Position numbers and translations under genes: made by a program. Shown here in pieces: positions 28,382-47,840 of a stretch of DNA of 64,000 bases; position 1 is the first letter of the stretch; every line of letters starts with the position of its first letter. The stretch is from Chrysomallon squamiferum. Lineage: Eukaryota > Mollusca > Gastropoda > Neomphalida > Peltospiridae. A model generated the notes under the pieces. That model was given only the letters and a program-made list of their open reading frames with translations. It did not search any database and was not told the origin of the DNA. The DNA lies in contig CM022677.1 in NCBI GenBank assembly GCA_012295275.1, positions 26,480,044-26,544,043 on the forward strand. Direction: 5' to 3'.

Positions 28382-29169
28382 TATAAATTTATGGATTGCG
28401 AAAGAACGAGTTCCAGTCTCGTCAGCGGCATCTGAGGTTGTGATTGGACTTTGTCTTCCTGCACCATTGCGTTCCCGAATATTGTCTATGTGCATAACAC
28501 AACAAAACATTAATTCCTACAGACACTCCTCGCTTAACGACCTACCCATTTAACGACCGCGTAAACTTACGATCAGCTTTCCGACCAGTCGTACACTGTA
28601 AGAGGTCTTTAATCGTAAATCACCTCGTTTCTCAGTATTCAATTTAGATTATATAAAACAGTGATTATTTCTGTGTACACAGATTAAAGTATTAATTAAA
28701 AAAACAAAAAATGCTTTATATAAAATGAAAAAGACAAAGATTGACTCACACAAATGGTCAATGTGGTTTATATAACGCAATTTTTCTTTGTGTACAGGTG
28801 CAAAGATTTGAAAAGATTTGTAGCATTGTTGTTGATGACGTCGCACTGTTGTTGTACTTGTTGCTGTTGAAATACGTGTATGGTACATGCTGCGTCTTGT
28901 TGCAGTTGTGGCAGCAATAAAGAAAATTAGATTCCAGCGATTCACAACTTTCTGTCTCTCTGTATATATACACACACATGAATACATACATACACATATA
29001 AGTACATGCATATATATATTCATAGAAACATTCATATATACATACACTAACACACATACACATATACTTGCATACATACAGTTATACAGACATACCTACA
29101 TACATAAATACATATATACATACTTACATATATATATACATACATACATACATATAGATAGATAGATAT

Positions 29170-29217
<48 letters not shown>

Positions 29218-29715
29218 GTCTCTGTTCAGATGCACTAAAACTTTGGAAGACAGAAGGACATGTACAAACAGGGTGACAGAGAAAAGGTAGAGTGAGTGAA
29301 TGAGCGAAAGAGAGACAGACTGAGGGAGACAGTGAGAGAAAATGAGAAAGAGAATGAGAAATATATATATATATGAGACAAAGAATAAAAAATGAGCAAA
29401 GAAACTAAGAAAGAACAAATATGGAGAGAGAAATTGAAAGAAAGTGAAAAAATAAAAATGCTAGAAAGAAAAAAATGAATAATAATAAATTGAGACAAAT
29501 AATTATTGTTATTGTTCGTGTTGTTGTCAATAGTGTCATTACTTTATTATTATTATTATTATTTTTATTATTACTATTATCTGGTTGCTAAGGAGCACGA
29601 AAGTTCCAGTCCCAATTCTCATTATACTGTATTCTAATATCTGACAGTAAATTTCAAAAACTGATAATAAAATAAAACGAGATCGAGAGAAAAGGTAAAA
29701 GGAAAGGGTTTTCAG
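26922..29715. other. Copy-B sequence between the TSP1 exon and the small gene
   Basis: (GT)-rich tracts at 27015-27080 and 27180-27300, (ATT)n at 27630-27664, (CATA)/(TACA)n arrays at 28120-28385 and 28965-29165 and (AT)n at about 29170-29213. Near 28520-28600 lies CACTCCTCGCTTAACGACCT with following TTAACGACC, absent from the matching place in copy A and probably a small inserted element. No gene is supported. Confidence 0.6.
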
Positions 29716-29740
29716 CCAATGGGAACGCAACGTATAAAAG
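29716..29740 (+). promoter_or_regulatory. CCAAT box and TATA box of the small secreted-protein gene, copy B
   Basis: CCAAT at 29716-29720 and TATAAAAG at 29733-29740, same spacing as copy A. The non-coding first exon ends at 29843 before GTAAGT. Confidence 0.75.
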
Positions 29741-30313
29741 GTGACTATTAGTCCGGAGACGTAATTTTGAAACCGATACTGCTGTGTGACAGACGAGTTT
29801 CAATCTTACGTAAGAAAACTTCTGAGAGCGGTCTTCGTACTTTGTAAGTAACGTTGTAGTAGTAGCAGTAATAGTAGTAGTAGTAGTAGTAATATAATAG
29901 TAGAAGAAGTAGTAGATGTTGTTGTTGTTGTTGTTGTAATATTAATAGTAGTAATTGTAATTTTAGAATTCCAATAATTTCTTCTTTTTTTTTGAGGGTT
30001 TTAAAAAAGTTAATAATAGCAGTTGTTGTCGTCGTTGTTATAACCTTCGAATCTAGAGCTAGAACGTATATATGTTTTATTAATTCTGATCTTTTCTGTT
30101 TGTTTTCATTTTAAATATAGTTAGTAAATATAGTTGTTGTTAATGATGATGTTGTCGTCGATGTTGTCGAATCTATAACTAGATTATATATGTAGATAGT
30201 AACAAATTTATATATATATAGTTATCAGTTAAGAATACTAAAAGTAATGGCTGTTGATGTTGCCGTCGACGTTGTTGTTGTTGCTGATGTTGTATCTTTC
30301 AGGATCAATCAGC

Positions 30314-31231
30314 ATGAAACTTCTGACATTTTTCTTCTGTTTGCTTCTCGCTGCCTTTCAAGGTTTGTCAATGTTTTTTTGTTTTTCCTTTTCGTGTTTT
30401 CGTTATTTTTAATCCTTAAACATTTCACACTTACATTTCCTTTACATATATATATATCATTTTTGTCTTCTTCTTTTACTTTCTCTTCTCCGGAATCTTC
30501 CGTTTATCTTCTGTCCATTATTTAATTTTTAATTTGTTTTTTTCCTTTTTATTTATCTCTGGAAGATTTTCATATTCTCCTTATTTTTCTTTACCTAATT
30601 TTCTTTTTCTTCTTTGATTGACAATTAAATTAGTAATTTGAACAAAAAAAAATTGTTAATTTTTCGTAGCGGTTGCAGAGAGCACAACTACACCAGTGTT
30701 TACAACAAGTCAAAACGTATGTATTACACGAGCCATGAATCACTAAGTATTATAATTTTATTATTATCAGCATCATAATAATAATTATTATTATTGTTGT
30801 TGTGGTTGTTCAGTCCGTCGTTATTCATAAACTTAATGATCAAAACGTTCAAAAAAGGCGGTACGTTTTCAAACGAGCTAATGACGTCATAAATTTATTA
30901 TTAAAAAATCTATTTAATACGTCATAATCCTACTGTGCAGTCTACTAATTACGTCATAATCACAATTATTTTTCTTTGTCTTTTTTTATATTTTTTATTT
31001 TTTAAATCAATCACGTCATAAATACATTACCTACGTTAATAAAAAAGAAAAAAAAAAGAAAGAAAAAAGAAAGAAAGATTTTTTTTTTCAATTTTAATGG
31101 TTTAAATATAAACTGTACTAAATTATGACGTATGACCTGATTTTCAGTCTGGAGTAGCAGAGTCTGCCGTCTGCGCCGCTCAGATTCTGATTCTTGGTTC
31201 AGCAGCCGCAGTGATGATTCTTACGAAATAA
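30314..31231 (+). CDS. Small secreted or membrane-anchored protein, copy B (59 residues, possibly GPI-anchored)
   Basis: Coding exons 30314-30362, 30670-30716 and 31148-31231, with the same splice phases as copy A. The signal peptide is MKLLTFFFCLLLAAFQ. The middle exon encodes AVAESTTTPVFTTSQN, Thr/Ser-rich and likely O-glycosylated. The last exon is identical to copy A (SGVAESAVC, then the hydrophobic end) except ILTK for FLTK at the C-terminus. The middle exon is 15 nt longer than in copy A and shares little with it, while the last exon differs by one residue in 27 and flanking introns stay alignable. This points to change concentrated in the exposed segment. Secretion with GPI or C-terminal membrane anchoring is inferred; the family is unknown. 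Confidence 0.72.
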
Positions 31232-31232
31232 A
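31227..31232 (+). terminator. AATAAA overlapping the stop codon of the small gene, copy B
   Basis: TAA 31229-31231 lies within AATAAA as in copy A. Confidence 0.55.
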
Positions 31233-32345
31233 AGTGTGTCGACGTAATTTCCTCCTTGTCCAGTGAGCATTCATGAACCATCGCTTCTTCCAGCATTTTG
31301 ATTGGATGATCCTGGATTTCGTGTTTTTGTCTCCTGTCTGCTGTAGCATTGACTTTCTCAAATGACTTGATATAACCGTTTTAGTAATAATAATAATATT
31401 ATTATTTATTTATTTGTTTATTTATTTATTTGTTTGTTTGTTTGTTTGTTTGTTTGTTTGTTTATTTATTTATTTATTTGTTTATTTGTTTGTTTATTTA
31501 TTTATTTACTTGTTATTTTATTATTGTTATTATTATTATTATTATTATTATTAGTTTTATATAATAGTTTTATTATTATTTTTTAATTCTAATTATGATT
31601 ATTATTAATTTCTTCTGATACTTATAGTACATTACTCTGTCATAGACATATTTCATAAATAAATGTTTTATTTTCTTTCTTTTGTTTCTTTTCTGTTGTT
31701 GTGCTTTTCCTTTGCTTTTGTTTTTTGTAGAGGTTGAGGGATTTCTTTCTTTGTTTTTCTTGTTTTAAGATCGATATAAGCTGGAAACATTTGAAATTAA
31801 AAACGCGTGACATTTAAAACCAGGTGTAAATATTTTTTAAAGTATAACATAACGTAAGACAAATTTAAAAATAAATATTAAATAATTAAATAAATAAATA
31901 AATAAATAAGTTCTTGAACAGTTAAATTGGGCAGTCAGTTACTATGGTAACTGGACAATTGTTATGGTATTCTCGCCAGTGTTACTAGTCAAAATCAGAG
32001 TGAGAACACATACTTTATACGAGTTGTGTAATACTGTTTAGCTTGGTTTAAATCTAAAATCGTCTGAATACGAACTGAACAGAAAAAAAATAAAATAAAA
32101 AAATAAAAATGAAAAGCGAATTTAATCCTCAACTTTCTTTTTTTTTTCTTTTTTTTTTTTTTTTTTTGTGTATCTTATATCAGTTTTTGTTCTGCTGAAA
32201 TAAAACTGAGCTATTCTCGCCAGTGTTACCAGTGAAAACCAGAGTGAGAAGTAGTAAAAAAAAAAAAATAAAAAAAAAATAAAAAAACATTTTCAAACTC
32301 GAATTGTCTATGTAACTACATATATGTGTCTCTGGATAATATTTA

Positions 32346-32622
<277 letters not shown>

Positions 32623-33029
32623 TATTTCTCCCTTAGAAAACATTTTCTCTTTATATATATTTATTTTGTTTACTTATAAAGGCAACTTCGAATCATGTAC
32701 CGAAAAGTCCTTATTTCTTTTTTTTCTAATTATTTATTTTATTTTATTATTATCATTTTTTTTTTTTTTGATTGTATTTTCCTTTTTTATTATTTATTCT
32801 TTTATTACTGTTATATCAAGGCTAAATCTAATTTAATAACGTAACATGCGATATATCACTCTTTTCTTTTCACCGTGTTTTATTGAAGTAATTATGCAAC
32901 CTATTCTACTGTATGGGGGTCGTTAAATCAAACGTTTTCTCAAATGTAAAATTAATGCAAATGACGCAATTCTGTGTGTTAATAAATGTGCTCCCCTGGA
33001 CTGATTCACCGTGGTGAAATAGGAACAGC

Positions 33030-33250
33030 TCTTTCTTGTACTTCTGTGAGAATAAGATATTTGTGACAAGTCAGGACGAGTGTTTGTTGTTAAATGCAAG
33101 TCAGCGATCCTCAGTGGAACAAATGCGTGTGAAAAATATCCCAGACGCTTCTAACTTTTAATAGCGGTGTCTTAAGTGTAGTGGTACCTTATCTTGACTT
33201 ACGAGTTTAATTCGTAATTTTGCTGGATTATTATTCTGAAAAAAATATTT
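33030..33250. repeat. Dispersed repeat, copy 3
   Basis: Same element as 12390-12620 and 20920-21150, ending CTTGACTTACGAGTTTAATT. Confidence 0.72.
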
Positions 33251-33667
33251 TATAATTAAATAAAAACCAGGGTCTTAATTAATGGTCTCTGAACTCTTTG
33301 TTTTTTTTCTAAATTTTAATCCAGAGAAATTATAATTAACCTACAAGAAACAGCTTTAGAATTTTTTTTATTACTCCACGACGATCTGGGACACAAATCT
33401 GACAAACGGAAGTACATTAATTTGCATAAATCCAAAATGGCCGCTTGAGACTTGAATGTTCTAGTTCACTGCTGTCATACGTAAATTTAGCCGAAAAATC
33501 CCTAAAAATAACACACTAAAAATAAAAAAAAAAAAAAAAAGAAACAGCGTATTAAAAGCGAAAAAAACAACAGCAAACGAACTAGATTCTTAGTTGTTTC
33601 AGTGTGCGGATGACACGATTATTTCCGTTCGAAATGCTCAGTCTGTTGTTTCATTTTTTACTGCCAC

Positions 33668-33746
33668 AAACATAGGCAGTTTAAATATTCAAGACGTACA
33701 GTATTATTATTCTATACGTCTTGAATATTCAAACTGCCTACGTTTT
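33668..33746. repeat. Hairpin-forming inverted repeat (copy B)
   Basis: Counterpart of 21564-21645. The left-arm base in GGCAGTTT makes pairing with the right arm slightly better than in copy A. Confidence 0.75.
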
Positions 33747-34131
33747 TATTCCTTTGTAGCCGTAGCATACTTTATTAATGGTATTTTATCACACGCACAC
33801 GCACACACACGCACACATGAACGATAAGAATTAAAGATCAGCCAACAGAAACATGTGTGCAATTAAATATTCACTCATATATATATATATATACATCTAA
33901 ATAATTATAGATATCTGTAATGACATTACATAGACTTACACAGACAAAAACACACGCACATAAATACAAACACAGGCACACACGCACACACACACAAAAT
34001 ACCTTCACATGTGCACACAATACTTTACGAGAATATGAGACGTCATTAAGGGACGTAATCCTTTCTGGGTAAAATTTCGTATTCTTTGACGAGTCGTCTC
34101 CCTGGAATTAAAATAAATTAAATAAAAACAA

Positions 34132-34136
34132 ACAAA

Positions 34137-34199
<63 letters not shown>

Positions 34200-34201
34200 A
34201 T
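34132..34201. repeat. (TAAA)n microsatellite
   Basis: About 70 bp of (TAAA)n just inside the right end of duplication copy B; much shorter in copy A (23010-23055). Confidence 0.9.
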
Positions 34202-34362
34202 ACAAATTTCACATTTATTTCCTTCATTTTACTAATTTTGTAAATCAAACATGTCAAAGACTCTCCTTATGGTTTTCGACTTTACAAATGGCCGAATCCA
34301 AACTCTAAGAAAGGCTGTCATAATCATGTGGAAATTGGTAACCGGGTTAAATTTAGAATATT

Positions 34363-34982
34363 TTATAGAAATTTATATTTTCAGAAAATTAATTGATATG
34401 CTTTTCCATTAGCAATAGGAACAGTCAGAATTATACAATATCTGCAAATAATTATTCATCTTATTAAAATATCAAGTTAATGCCGTTTACAAAAATAAAA
34501 CGTGATATTATGCGAAAAGTTTATTAAAATTACACAACGCCGTGTAAATAAAAAAAAACATATTTAGTAGGAGCGCAGTTAATTATGACAAAATTTAGAA
34601 TCAGTGTAAATCGAGAATTATAAAATTGGTAAGTGAAAAACATTTTTTTTTTTTTTTTTTTTTTAACTTTAATAACATACAGGAATTGAGATACAGGTGT
34701 ATATGTAAGAATGAGTATATGTTCGTTATTATTTTTATTTTTATTTTCCTCTCACAATTTACTGATAATTTATTACAAGTATTAAGATTGCAGATGGAGA
34801 GAAGGCCTGTGGGTGTCACAGTGGTTATATTGACAAATTGAGAATTAAATATACTAAATTTCTACAGATATCTGAAGAAAAACTGCGCGTCGGAATTTAC
34901 CTTGTATTCATTGTCAGTATTATTATTATTATTAAACTGCTTATGTGATTAAATTGGGGTTTATCTGTAATAATGTTATTAC

Positions 34983-35034
<52 letters not shown>

Positions 35035-36307
35035 TTGATAAGACGTGTAAAAGTGTCAGTGTAAACAGCACTACAGTTATTATAAGATTAACGTAATTTT
35101 CACTCTGTCTCAGTTTATTCAAGTAAACTGCTGGTAGTAAATAAAAAACGTAAATTCCGTGCAGCAGTCTCAAATGATCTTAAGAAAACTACGCTCATAC
35201 AAAATAAATACGATATTTATGTCATTAATATAAATTGCAGCGATTCCATTAAAGTAACAGCTCGGTCTTAAAGATATACTATTCTGTTCTTCACAAAATA
35301 CAGTGGTGCCTTGACTTACGAGTTTAATTCGTTCCGTGACAGCGCTCGTATTAAACTCAGTTTGCTCGTATATCAAATCAATTTTCCCCATACTGAAATT
35401 AATTGAAATACTATTAAAATACATTATTGTAATTTCTATTAATGTCGACGTCGTTGCCGTGGTACGGGCGTTGTTCCTAACCTTATTGGTGTTCTCTTCA
35501 TCATTCCTTTTTAGTCGCTGTTATTCTTATTTTCTGACCGTGTCCATCCTGTATTAAAATATTTTACTAATGTTTCTGTTAATGTAGCCGTCGTCCCTTC
35601 CGCCGTAACGACGTTGTTCTCAACGTTCTCTGTGCACTTCTCGTTTTTCTTTTGTCTTTTTATTAATTATTATTCATACATTTTTTTTTTTTTAGTGTTT
35701 CAAATCCTATATTAAAATGTATTATTACCGTTTCTATCAATATCACCATCGTTGCCTCGTCTCTGGCTTTCGTAGAGTTCTTCTCATTACTCTTTAGCGC
35801 TTTTTATGAAACATTCCTCAGTGAGCATGCGCATCGCCTATTAGACAGCAGAGAACTAGCGAACTGGAGTTAAAAGACAACCGGGCTACGCAGTCTGTTA
35901 TACAGATTAAATAAATTCGAATGAAATTAGAGAGTGATTAATTTTTGAAAATAAAATAAAATTCCTAAGCCAACCCGTTTTGAAGAAAACGATAGCTTAT
36001 TTTTATAAGCAACGAAAATTAGGAAATATTCAACGCAATGAAACTGAGACTAATTCCTACTAACCATGACAAAACGGGTACCTGTGCGTGAACGTGGATT
36101 TATTTATTTTTCATAGTTTTTCTGTTTACTTGTACCCTTTTTTTTTCGCAGATGTTTCTACGTTTTTCTGTTTCACTGCTTGGTGAGATGGCACAGAAGA
36201 CGAATAAGCGAATTTTTTTATGCCAGATGACAACTTAATATTACTGAATTTAATTTTAGATACGCCATTTGGACAATTAGTGGACGATTTATATATATAT
36301 ATATATA
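34363..36307. other. Spacer between the segmental duplication and the TSP1 array
   Basis: No gene recognised. (ATT)n at about 34980-35034. At 35300-35410 is the dispersed element beginning GTGCCTTGACTTACGAGTTT with GTTCCGTGACAGCGCTCG, related to the 3' end of the repeats at 12390, 20920 and 33030. Confidence 0.6.
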
Positions 36308-36673
36308 TATCTGAAACTTTAGATACGTGGTTTTGTCTGTATATGAATGTGTGAGAAATCTTATTTTTCAAATTTTATTTTTAAAGATTCTATTTGATTT
36401 AATGTCTGTGTGCGCTGGCAACTTTAATTTTAAAGCTAATTACTCGTACTGGGTTGTTTTTGGCTACATATGTGTTATAACTGACAACATAATTTCTTCT
36501 TTTTTTTGAACGTTTGGGTGCATTTGGCGTATATATAATGATACATGTATGTGCTTATCTACATGTGTCTGTGCGTAATATTTATGGATGTATGTGTATG
36601 TATGAAAGTTTGCTTGGATGTGTGTATGTATTGACGCAATGTTAACTTGTTAATTTATATTTATTTATTTATT

Positions 36674-36757
<84 letters not shown>

Positions 36758-37811
36758 TAGTTAGTTAGTTAGTTACTTTATTTTATTTTATTTATTTATT
36801 CTTATTTTATTTTATTTTTTATCGGAAACAAATTAAATAAATAACTGTAGAGGTGTAGATAACTGCAAATATTATACTACTGTGCTCAAGTACTAAAAAC
36901 CGTTAAATAATATTTTGTTCTTTTTTATTATTACTATTATTCCATATTATATATGAAAGGTTTAAAAACTGATTCTACTGTATAAAAAAACAAACAAAAC
37001 AAAAAACATAAAAAACAACATGTTTTTTTTCTCGTTAAATTTTCATACCGTTTCTCATATTTTAATAACTTGAATGGATTAATTAAGATTTTTCTTTAAG
37101 AGCGTGTTGATTTGTGCATGTCAAAGAAAGTGATTTAGTTGTGTGTTTTTTTGTGTTTTATTTTTAATTTTTTATTTTAAGTACATAAGCCTGTAATCCG
37201 GGCTGTCTCCGGAGTAAACCTTGCAAATGGTTCAACGCCTTATTTGAATTAATTATGAAAATCGTTTCTTTTCTCTAACATTGTCTCGTTCCCAAAATCT
37301 CATCACAACTGAAAAGAAAAAAGAAAATGAGGGAAAAAATATATTTATTCGAAGATGGTCAACCGCTAAAAGTTCAAGAATAGTTTTTCATATGTTAATT
37401 TCTTTTGTTTAAGTATCACGTTATTTCACCACTGACTTTACACCATAACCAAGTCATAAAACATTTAAAAAAAATAATAATAATTTTTTTTACAATAATT
37501 GTCCAGACGTTAGCAATTTTTGTCTCTTTCGAGTTACAGCATTCAAAATCGGTTCACAATTATTTATTATAAAGGCGTATCTAAAATTAAATTCAGTAAT
37601 ATTAAGTTATCATTAATATTAAGTTGTCAAATAATAATAATTGTAGTAGTAGTAGTAGAAGTAGTAGTAGTTTACATACATAAATGCATGTAATGCTAAC
37701 ATCTACATTTGCCTGATAATCTAATAATAATAACCAGTTATTCAAAAGGCACGCGCGCACACAGTTAAACAGACACAAACACACACACTTTCGGCCAGAT
37801 AAGTGTTTAGG

Positions 37812-37852
<41 letters not shown>

Positions 37853-38228
37853 TCGTTATTTGAATGAGATTTTACATATTAATGAGTTTAGTTCTGCTGT
37901 AGCAAGTACTCGATGAACGACATCTCGACAAATAGCTAACCGGACATTTTAGACTATTTCAGTGACGTCATCATAAAAAATAAACAAAACAAATGAACAC
38001 AAAAATATTTATTTCTCGTACCAATTGCTGTTGCAGGCTGTAATAATCGTTCCTACTCTGAGTTCTTCTTATAACGTGTAAGTAAATTAGTAAATTAGTA
38101 ATAGCGATTAAGTAAGTAAATATTTAATAACAGATTAATTTAAACATTACATACCAGCGATTGCAGACGACAATATTTTTGTATTTTGTAGCAGAATTAA
38201 CGGCCTCCATAGATTATTTTCAGAAATA

Positions 38229-38231
38229 GTA

Positions 38232-38300
<69 letters not shown>
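38229..38300. repeat. (AAT)n microsatellite upstream of array gene 1
   Basis: Pure (AAT)n, repeated at about 46588-46648 in unit 2 and eroded in unit 3. The 36308-38228 part of the unit also has (ATT)n at 36684-36758 and 37816-37851 and no gene. Confidence 0.85.
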
Positions 38301-38303
<3 letters not shown>

Positions 38304-39025
38304 TAACAACAACAATAACAACAACAATAGCAACAACAGTAACAAAACGAAAACAAATAAATAATATTATTACGACATTTTCTTTCGGCGTAAATATCTC
38401 TTGAAAAATCTTTCAGCTAAGGCCGGGACAGGGCATTCGACCGAAATACAGAGAATTAGTGAAATAAGTCACCCCCACCCACCCACATGTAAACGAACGA
38501 CAACTATTACTCATTTATATATCAACAGATACAGTCGTAACCACCTTGAGGCAAATGAGGCAAATGCCTCATACCGAAATTGACGGGGTTTTTTAATTAT
38601 GAATTTTGTATAAAAGATTTTATTTTAAAAATATAAAATATAAATCTCTATTCCAATAGAAACGATATCCACTGAATGAATTCGTTTATGTCTCCGGTTA
38701 CTGTTTAAAGTCTACCGACAACGTTGCGATGAAAGACATAACTGACTTCAAAGTCATCACTTTTTGCCTCATTTAAAAAAGAGTCTTATTACGGATCCCT
38801 CGTAAGTTCTTTAAACGGAGAATACTTTATTACATTAGAACATATAAATTTGAAATATATTTTTTGGTGACCTTTTCTCAAAAATCATTAAAATTCTCAC
38901 GTTCGGTGTATTAACTGTTCACAACTTCAAAATGCTGTATCTGTCATTTGTGTGTGTGTGCGTGCGTGCGTGTGTGTGGCTGTGTGTGTATGTGTGTATG
39001 TTTTCATCCTTGACTGAATGTCATT

Positions 39026-39048
39026 TGATTGGCATGATGGTATAAAAG
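39026..39048 (+). promoter_or_regulatory. Inverted CCAAT and TATA box of array gene 1
   Basis: GATTGG (inverted CCAAT) lies 10 bp before TATAAAAG at 39041-39048. The start codon is 92 bp downstream of the TATA end. The block is identical in unit 2 and deleted from unit 3. Confidence 0.75.
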
Positions 39049-39139
39049 ACATCTTTATCCCAAATTTCAGCTTAGAATTGCTATATTTTGACACATTAAT
39101 GAATTAAATATATACTATTATGTTACAGGTTCTAACAAA

Positions 39140-44060
<4,921 letters not shown>

Positions 44061-44069
44061 TAATCTCTA

Positions 44070-44110
<41 letters not shown>

Positions 44111-45899
44111 TGGGTGTGTGTAAAGTAGTTACTGATTGTAAAACTATTTAATATGATATGTATATTCTGACAAACTGTTATCTTATTTAACTATTTATTT
44201 ATTTCTTTGATTTGATTTGTCTTGATTTTTTTAAATGAACTAGTTAATTTGAAACTGACGTACTGAAAAGGCGTGATAATCTCTAATGTGTGTGTGTGTG
44301 TGAATGCGTGTGTGCGTGAAATAGTTTTTATTATTGAATGTGTAAAAAAATATATAAAAAATACTGTGAACGATTATTTTTCCAAATATAAATAACCACT
44401 GTTGTGAGTTTACTTATAAAAAAAAATTTAAAAATGTTTGTACTGTTTCATTCATAACAGAGAAATTGAATATTTGAAACATGATGTTTTTTGTTTCCTC
44501 TAATACTTAAATTTGTTAATAATCTTGTTAATTAAGAAAAATAATCATATATTTCATATGCTTCTAATAATTAGCTTATTTATTTAAAATAATAGACAAT
44601 TCTAAGAAACACAATTTAAAATTTAATATTTGTGATTGCCGAGACATTAAGAATTTAATAAAATAATTCTAATTGAAATGGTGTTTATTGATCATTATTT
44701 TTTGTTTTGATAATGTTTTTGTTTATACATCTGGTGTAGCAGCACCAAAACGTGCCCCCCCCCTCGCATATATATATATATGTTTGAAACTTTAGAAACG
44801 TTAGTTTGTCTGTATATGAATGTGTATGCATATGTGTATTAATTAATTTTTTTTATTTTTTATTTTTTATTTTTTTATTATTTTCGAAAAATATTAAATC
44901 AATAAAGAAATAAAATAAATAAATTTCAAGTCACACTGTAGAGGTGTAGATAACTGCAAATATCATACCACTGTACTGAAGTACTCATAAACTGGTAAAT
45001 AATATCTTCTTCTTTCTTTTTAATTATTATTATTTTTCTATATTTTATATCATAGAGTTAAAAATTGAAATTTATTAAGAAGTGTATTAATTTGTGATTC
45101 TGTTGTATACAAAATTGAAACAAAAAACCCTACAAAAAACAACATGTTCTTTCTTTTCTCGTTTATTTTCATACTGTTTTTCACAAATGGTATTCCATTA
45201 ACTTATTTTAATAAATTGAATGGATTAATTAAGATTTTTCTTTAAGAGTGTGTTGATTTGTGCATGTCAAAGAATGTGATTTTTTAAATTTTTGTTAATT
45301 TTATGTTTTAAGTACATAAAGCCTGTAATCCGGGCTATCTCCGGAGCAAACCTTGCAAATGGTTCCATTTTAAAGGTAATTTTTGTCTCTTTTGAGTGAT
45401 ATGATAACGAATCGGTTCACGATAATTTATTATAATGGCGTATCTAAAAGTAAATTCATTAATATTAAGTTGTCATAAAAAGTTCGTTTATTCGTTTTCT
45501 GAGCCGTCTGACCAACGTCTTTGCAGTTCAGTGTTATTGTTAAATTAAGTAGAACTACCACTACTATCACTAATAATACAATATCAAGAATTACATTATG
45601 ATTACTACTACACAACCGATAAAAAAGAAAAAAAAAGAAATATGTTTGTAATAAACATATGCAAAGCAGAAGTCCTGTTTTCTGTTCCACGTTTATTTTA
45701 GGTGTTCATAAAGCTAAACTGTGTCAGTCTGATGACATCAACATACAGAACTGGGTTTATATTATAAACACTCTGTTAATAGTTTTTCTTATTAATTATT
45801 ATAATAATTTAATCGTTTTTTATTTAACATGGTTTCTCTAACAGATAAATTGAATAATAACATCATCGTCAACAACAACAACAACAATAACAATAATAA

Positions 45900-45932
<33 letters not shown>

Positions 45933-46104
45933 CAGTAGTAGCAGTATTAGTTTACATATATAAATACATGTAATGCTAGCATTCTCACCTTGCATGATAA
46001 ACGTGATATCTAATAATAATATTCCAAATATGCACACAAACATACACACACAGGCAGACAGACATACACACATACACTTTCAGGCAGATAAATGTTTAAA
46101 ATAA

Positions 46105-46171
<67 letters not shown>

Positions 46172-46585
46172 TCGTTATTTGAATGAGATTTTACATATTA
46201 ATGAATTTAGTTCTGCTGTAGCAGGTACTCGATGAACGACATCTCGACAAATAGCTAACCGGACATTTTAGACTATTTCAATGACGTCATCTACTAAAAG
46301 AATTAAAAAGATATATATATAAAAAAAAACAAAAAAACAACAACACGTGAACACTAAAATATTTATTTCTCCAATTACTATTGCTGGCTGATATAATAAT
46401 AGTTCCTACACTGAGTTCTTCTTATAACGTGTAAGTAAATTAGTAAATGAGTAATAGCAATTAAGTAAGTAAATATTTAATAATAGATTAATTTAAAACA
46501 CTACCTACCAACGACTGCAGACGACAATATTTTTGTATTTTGTAGCAGAATTAACGGCCTCCATAGATTATTTTCAGAAATAGTA

Positions 46586-46651
<66 letters not shown>

Positions 46652-47380
46652 CAACAACAACAACAATAAGAACAACAATAGCAACAACAATAACAAAACG
46701 AAAACAAAACAATAATATTATTACGACATTTTCTTTCGGCGTAAATATCTCTTGAAAAACCTTTCAGCTAAGGCCGGGACAGGGCATTCGACCGAAATAC
46801 AGAGAATTAGTGAAATAAGTCACCCCCCCACCCACATGTAAACGAACGACAACTATTACTCATTTATATATCAACAGATACAGTCGTAACCACCTTGAGG
46901 CAAATGAGGCAAATGCCTCATACCGAAATAGACGGGGGTTTTTAATTATGAATTTTGTATACAAAGATTTTATTTTAAAAATATAAAATATAAATCTCTA
47001 TTCCAATAGAAACGATATCCACTGAATGAATTCGTTTATGTCTCCGGTTACAGTTTAAAGTCTACCGACAACGTTGCGATGAAAGACATAACTGACTTCA
47101 AAGTCATCACTTTTTGCCTCATTTAAAAAAGAGTCTTATTACGGATCCCTCGTAAGTTCTTTAAACGGAGAATACTTTATTACATAGAACATATAAATTT
47201 GAAATATATTTTTTGGTGACCTTTTCTCAAAAATCATTAAAATTCTCACGTTCGGTGTATTAACTGTTCACAACTTCAAAATGCTGTATCTGTCATTTGT
47301 GTGTGTGCGTGCGTGCGTGTGTGTGGCTGTGTGTGTGTGTGTGTGTATGTTTTCATCCTTGACTGAATGTCATTTGATTG
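44061..47380. other. Spacer between array genes 1 and 2
   Basis: (GT)n at 44073-44110 just after the stop, several AT-rich tracts, (GTA)n at 45899-45952, (ATT)n at about 46110-46170 and (AAT)n at 46588-46648. It includes the unit junction near 44750-44780 and the conserved GAGGCAAATGAGGCAAATGC block (46900). No gene is seen. Confidence 0.65.
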
Positions 47381-47397
47381 GCATGATGGTATAAAAG
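47375..47397 (+). promoter_or_regulatory. Inverted CCAAT and TATA box of array gene 2
   Basis: GATTGG and TATAAAAG (47390-47397), same positions relative to the ATG (47489) as in gene 1. Confidence 0.72.
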
Positions 47398-47570
47398 ACA
47401 TCTTTATCCCAAATTTCAGCTTAGAATTGCTATATTTTGACACATTAATGAATTAAATATATACTATTATGTTACAGGTTCTAACAAAATGAAGAACTTT
47501 GTTCGTCTGTTGATCCTGCTGAGTTCTGTATCACACTGTTATGGTTTTGAAATCAGCCCTTACCGTCGAG

Positions 47571-47632
<62 letters not shown>

Positions 47633-47803
47633 CAACAACAACAACAATAATAATAAGAAGAAAAACAAGAACAAGAAGAAGAATTAGAAGAAGAATCCAA
47701 TTCCAAAATACCGCAATACAGTTTTGCTAGTAATCAATATGGTTGTATCCGACATATTTTTGTTATTTAAATCAAACAAACTTAAATTCATGAATTAAAT
47801 TGT

Positions 47804-47840
<37 letters not shown>

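Noticed and set aside
38530-38570. Palindromic GAGGCAAATGCCTC block upstream of array genes as an operator
   Set aside because: It is conserved in units 1 and 2 together with all neighbouring DNA, so conservation says nothing about function; it may be a piece of an older repeat.
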